Source of the DNA: Cardinalis cardinalis
Taxonomy: Eukaryota; Chordata; Aves; Passeriformes; Cardinalidae
Reading direction: 5' to 3'
Length of the DNA stretch: 64,000 bases
Assembly: GCA_014549065.1 (NCBI GenBank)
Contig: JACDOX010000038.1
Span: 5,776,547-5,840,546 of the forward strand
Positions 63,171 to 64,000 of this stretch are shown one piece after another. Position 1 is the stretch's first letter, and each line of letters begins with the position of its first letter. Both the position numbers and the translations under genes were made by a program. Below the pieces are notes generated by a model. The model was not told where the DNA came from, made no database searches, and was given only the letters and a program-made list of their open reading frames with translations.

Positions 63171-64000
63171 TAAAGCTCTAGCCCTCGCTTGCCAGGCAAG
63201 AATGCTAGGACCAGTGTGTCATCATCCAGCTTCCCTGGGAATTGTAAAAAATATTTCTTTAAATGTTCCTTCAAACTCTGTTTTTCTATTTAGCTGCATG
63301 TCCCACAGCTTGATGATTTAATCAGAAGATTTCTTGAGACAGGGGATCTGCTGCCTGAGAAGAGATCTTTGCTAAATTCCCATACAACTGTGTGCCACAA
63401 GGAATGTTCAGTTAGCTCCAGCCCTTAGAAACCCCGAGGTAGTTAAGACCCTTGCATTCTCAGGACAAAATTGTGTCAGGGTGGAAAGAGGCAATGGGTA
63501 ACAGTCAAGTATGCCCAGATGGTGCAAACTGATGGTGACCCAACCTGGACAGGCATCCAGCCTTAAAAACCAAATTGCAATCATTGTGAAACTGTGACTG
63601 GATTGAGTGGGAATGGCTTCCAGCCACACGTGCTCACATTTTGATCTCTCCATANGAGGACTTGTACTTTCAAACGTAGTGTTAGAAATACCTGTTTCTG
63701 AGAAGCCAATTTCAGCTGCCTACACCTGAATTTTTGAAACTGATGGCCACCATCTACTCTCTGTGACTTCAGCCTGAGCTGTGGTCCCATGTGCTTACAA
63801 GGATAAGGCTTACTGGACCTCAGGCTGGACATTTCAAAACAGAGATACTCAGAAATCTTGAGTCTTTCCTTAGCTCTTTGGAGTCTTTCAAAATATTGAC
63901 ACCCCAGGGCATTGTAAACTTTTGGGGAAATTGTACAATTCTTCAGCTGAATAGGAATTTTATCATTAGTGTGATTTTTTTTAGGAAATCAAAATNTTTT

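Larger units (their letters stand above)
59821..64000. other. Non-coding region downstream of NUAK1
   Basis: No gene is supported on either strand. Additional AATAAA hexamers at 60100-60105 and 60517-60522, each followed by GT-rich sequence, could serve as read-through polyadenylation sites. An old SINE-like fragment lies at 61205-61295 and a perfect 10-bp inverted repeat at 63143-63170. The rest is ordinary intergenic sequence with no large repeats. Confidence 0.7.

Noticed and set aside
1..64000. CRISPR arrays, operons, tRNA or rRNA genes, or a new multi-gene system
   Set aside because: None is visible. The window is a single eukaryotic gene with large introns; no regularly spaced repeats, tRNA box B motifs or gene clusters were found by eye.

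Overview
This is a vertebrate, almost certainly avian, nuclear window carrying most of one protein-coding gene on the + strand: NUAK1 (ARK5), an AMPK-related serine/threonine kinase. Six exons (here numbered 2-7) lie between 35962 and 59.8 kb, join in frame with GT-AG borders, and encode 581 residues. If the missing first exon has the 80 codons expected from the human protein, the total is 661 residues and the T-loop Thr falls at 211, as in human. The bird assignment rests on the NUAK1 sequence, large repeat-poor introns, and a solo LTR at 52829-53254 of a type I recognise from songbird genomes. Passerine is likely but not proven.

Layout. 1-13240: non-coding sequence upstream of the gene, with only degraded repeats and one striking hairpin (10887-10962). 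13240-13548: GC-rich CpG-island edge with GC boxes, taken as the NUAK1 promoter or 5' UTR. 13549-14418: an 870-base assembly gap that very probably swallowed exon 1 and the start codon. 14419-35961: intron 1 (over 21 kb) with several ancient repeats. 35962-36082: exon 2. 36083-46307: intron 2. 46308-46459: exon 3. 46460-47772: intron 3, with a C-rich tract that can form a G-quadruplex on the minus strand. 47773-47838: exon 4. 47839-54128: intron 4, carrying the LTR. 54129-54248, 54552-54684 and 55762-56915: exons 5, 6 and 7. 56916 to about 59820: 3' UTR ending near a canonical AATAAA. From there to 64000: non-coding sequence downstream of the gene.

The exons divide the kinase cleanly. Exon 2 has the VAIK lysine and helix C, exon 3 the hinge, exon 4 the HRD catalytic loop, exon 5 the DFG motif and LKB1-target T-loop, and exon 6 the F helix. 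Exon 7 has the end of the C-lobe and the whole regulatory tail, with three GILK motifs for PP1-beta binding and an Akt-type Ser600 site. I found no second protein gene, tRNA, CRISPR array or unknown multi-gene system. The main points for follow-up are the hairpin, the C-rich tract beside a skippable catalytic exon, the ancient palindromic and SINE-like repeats, and the missing exon 1.
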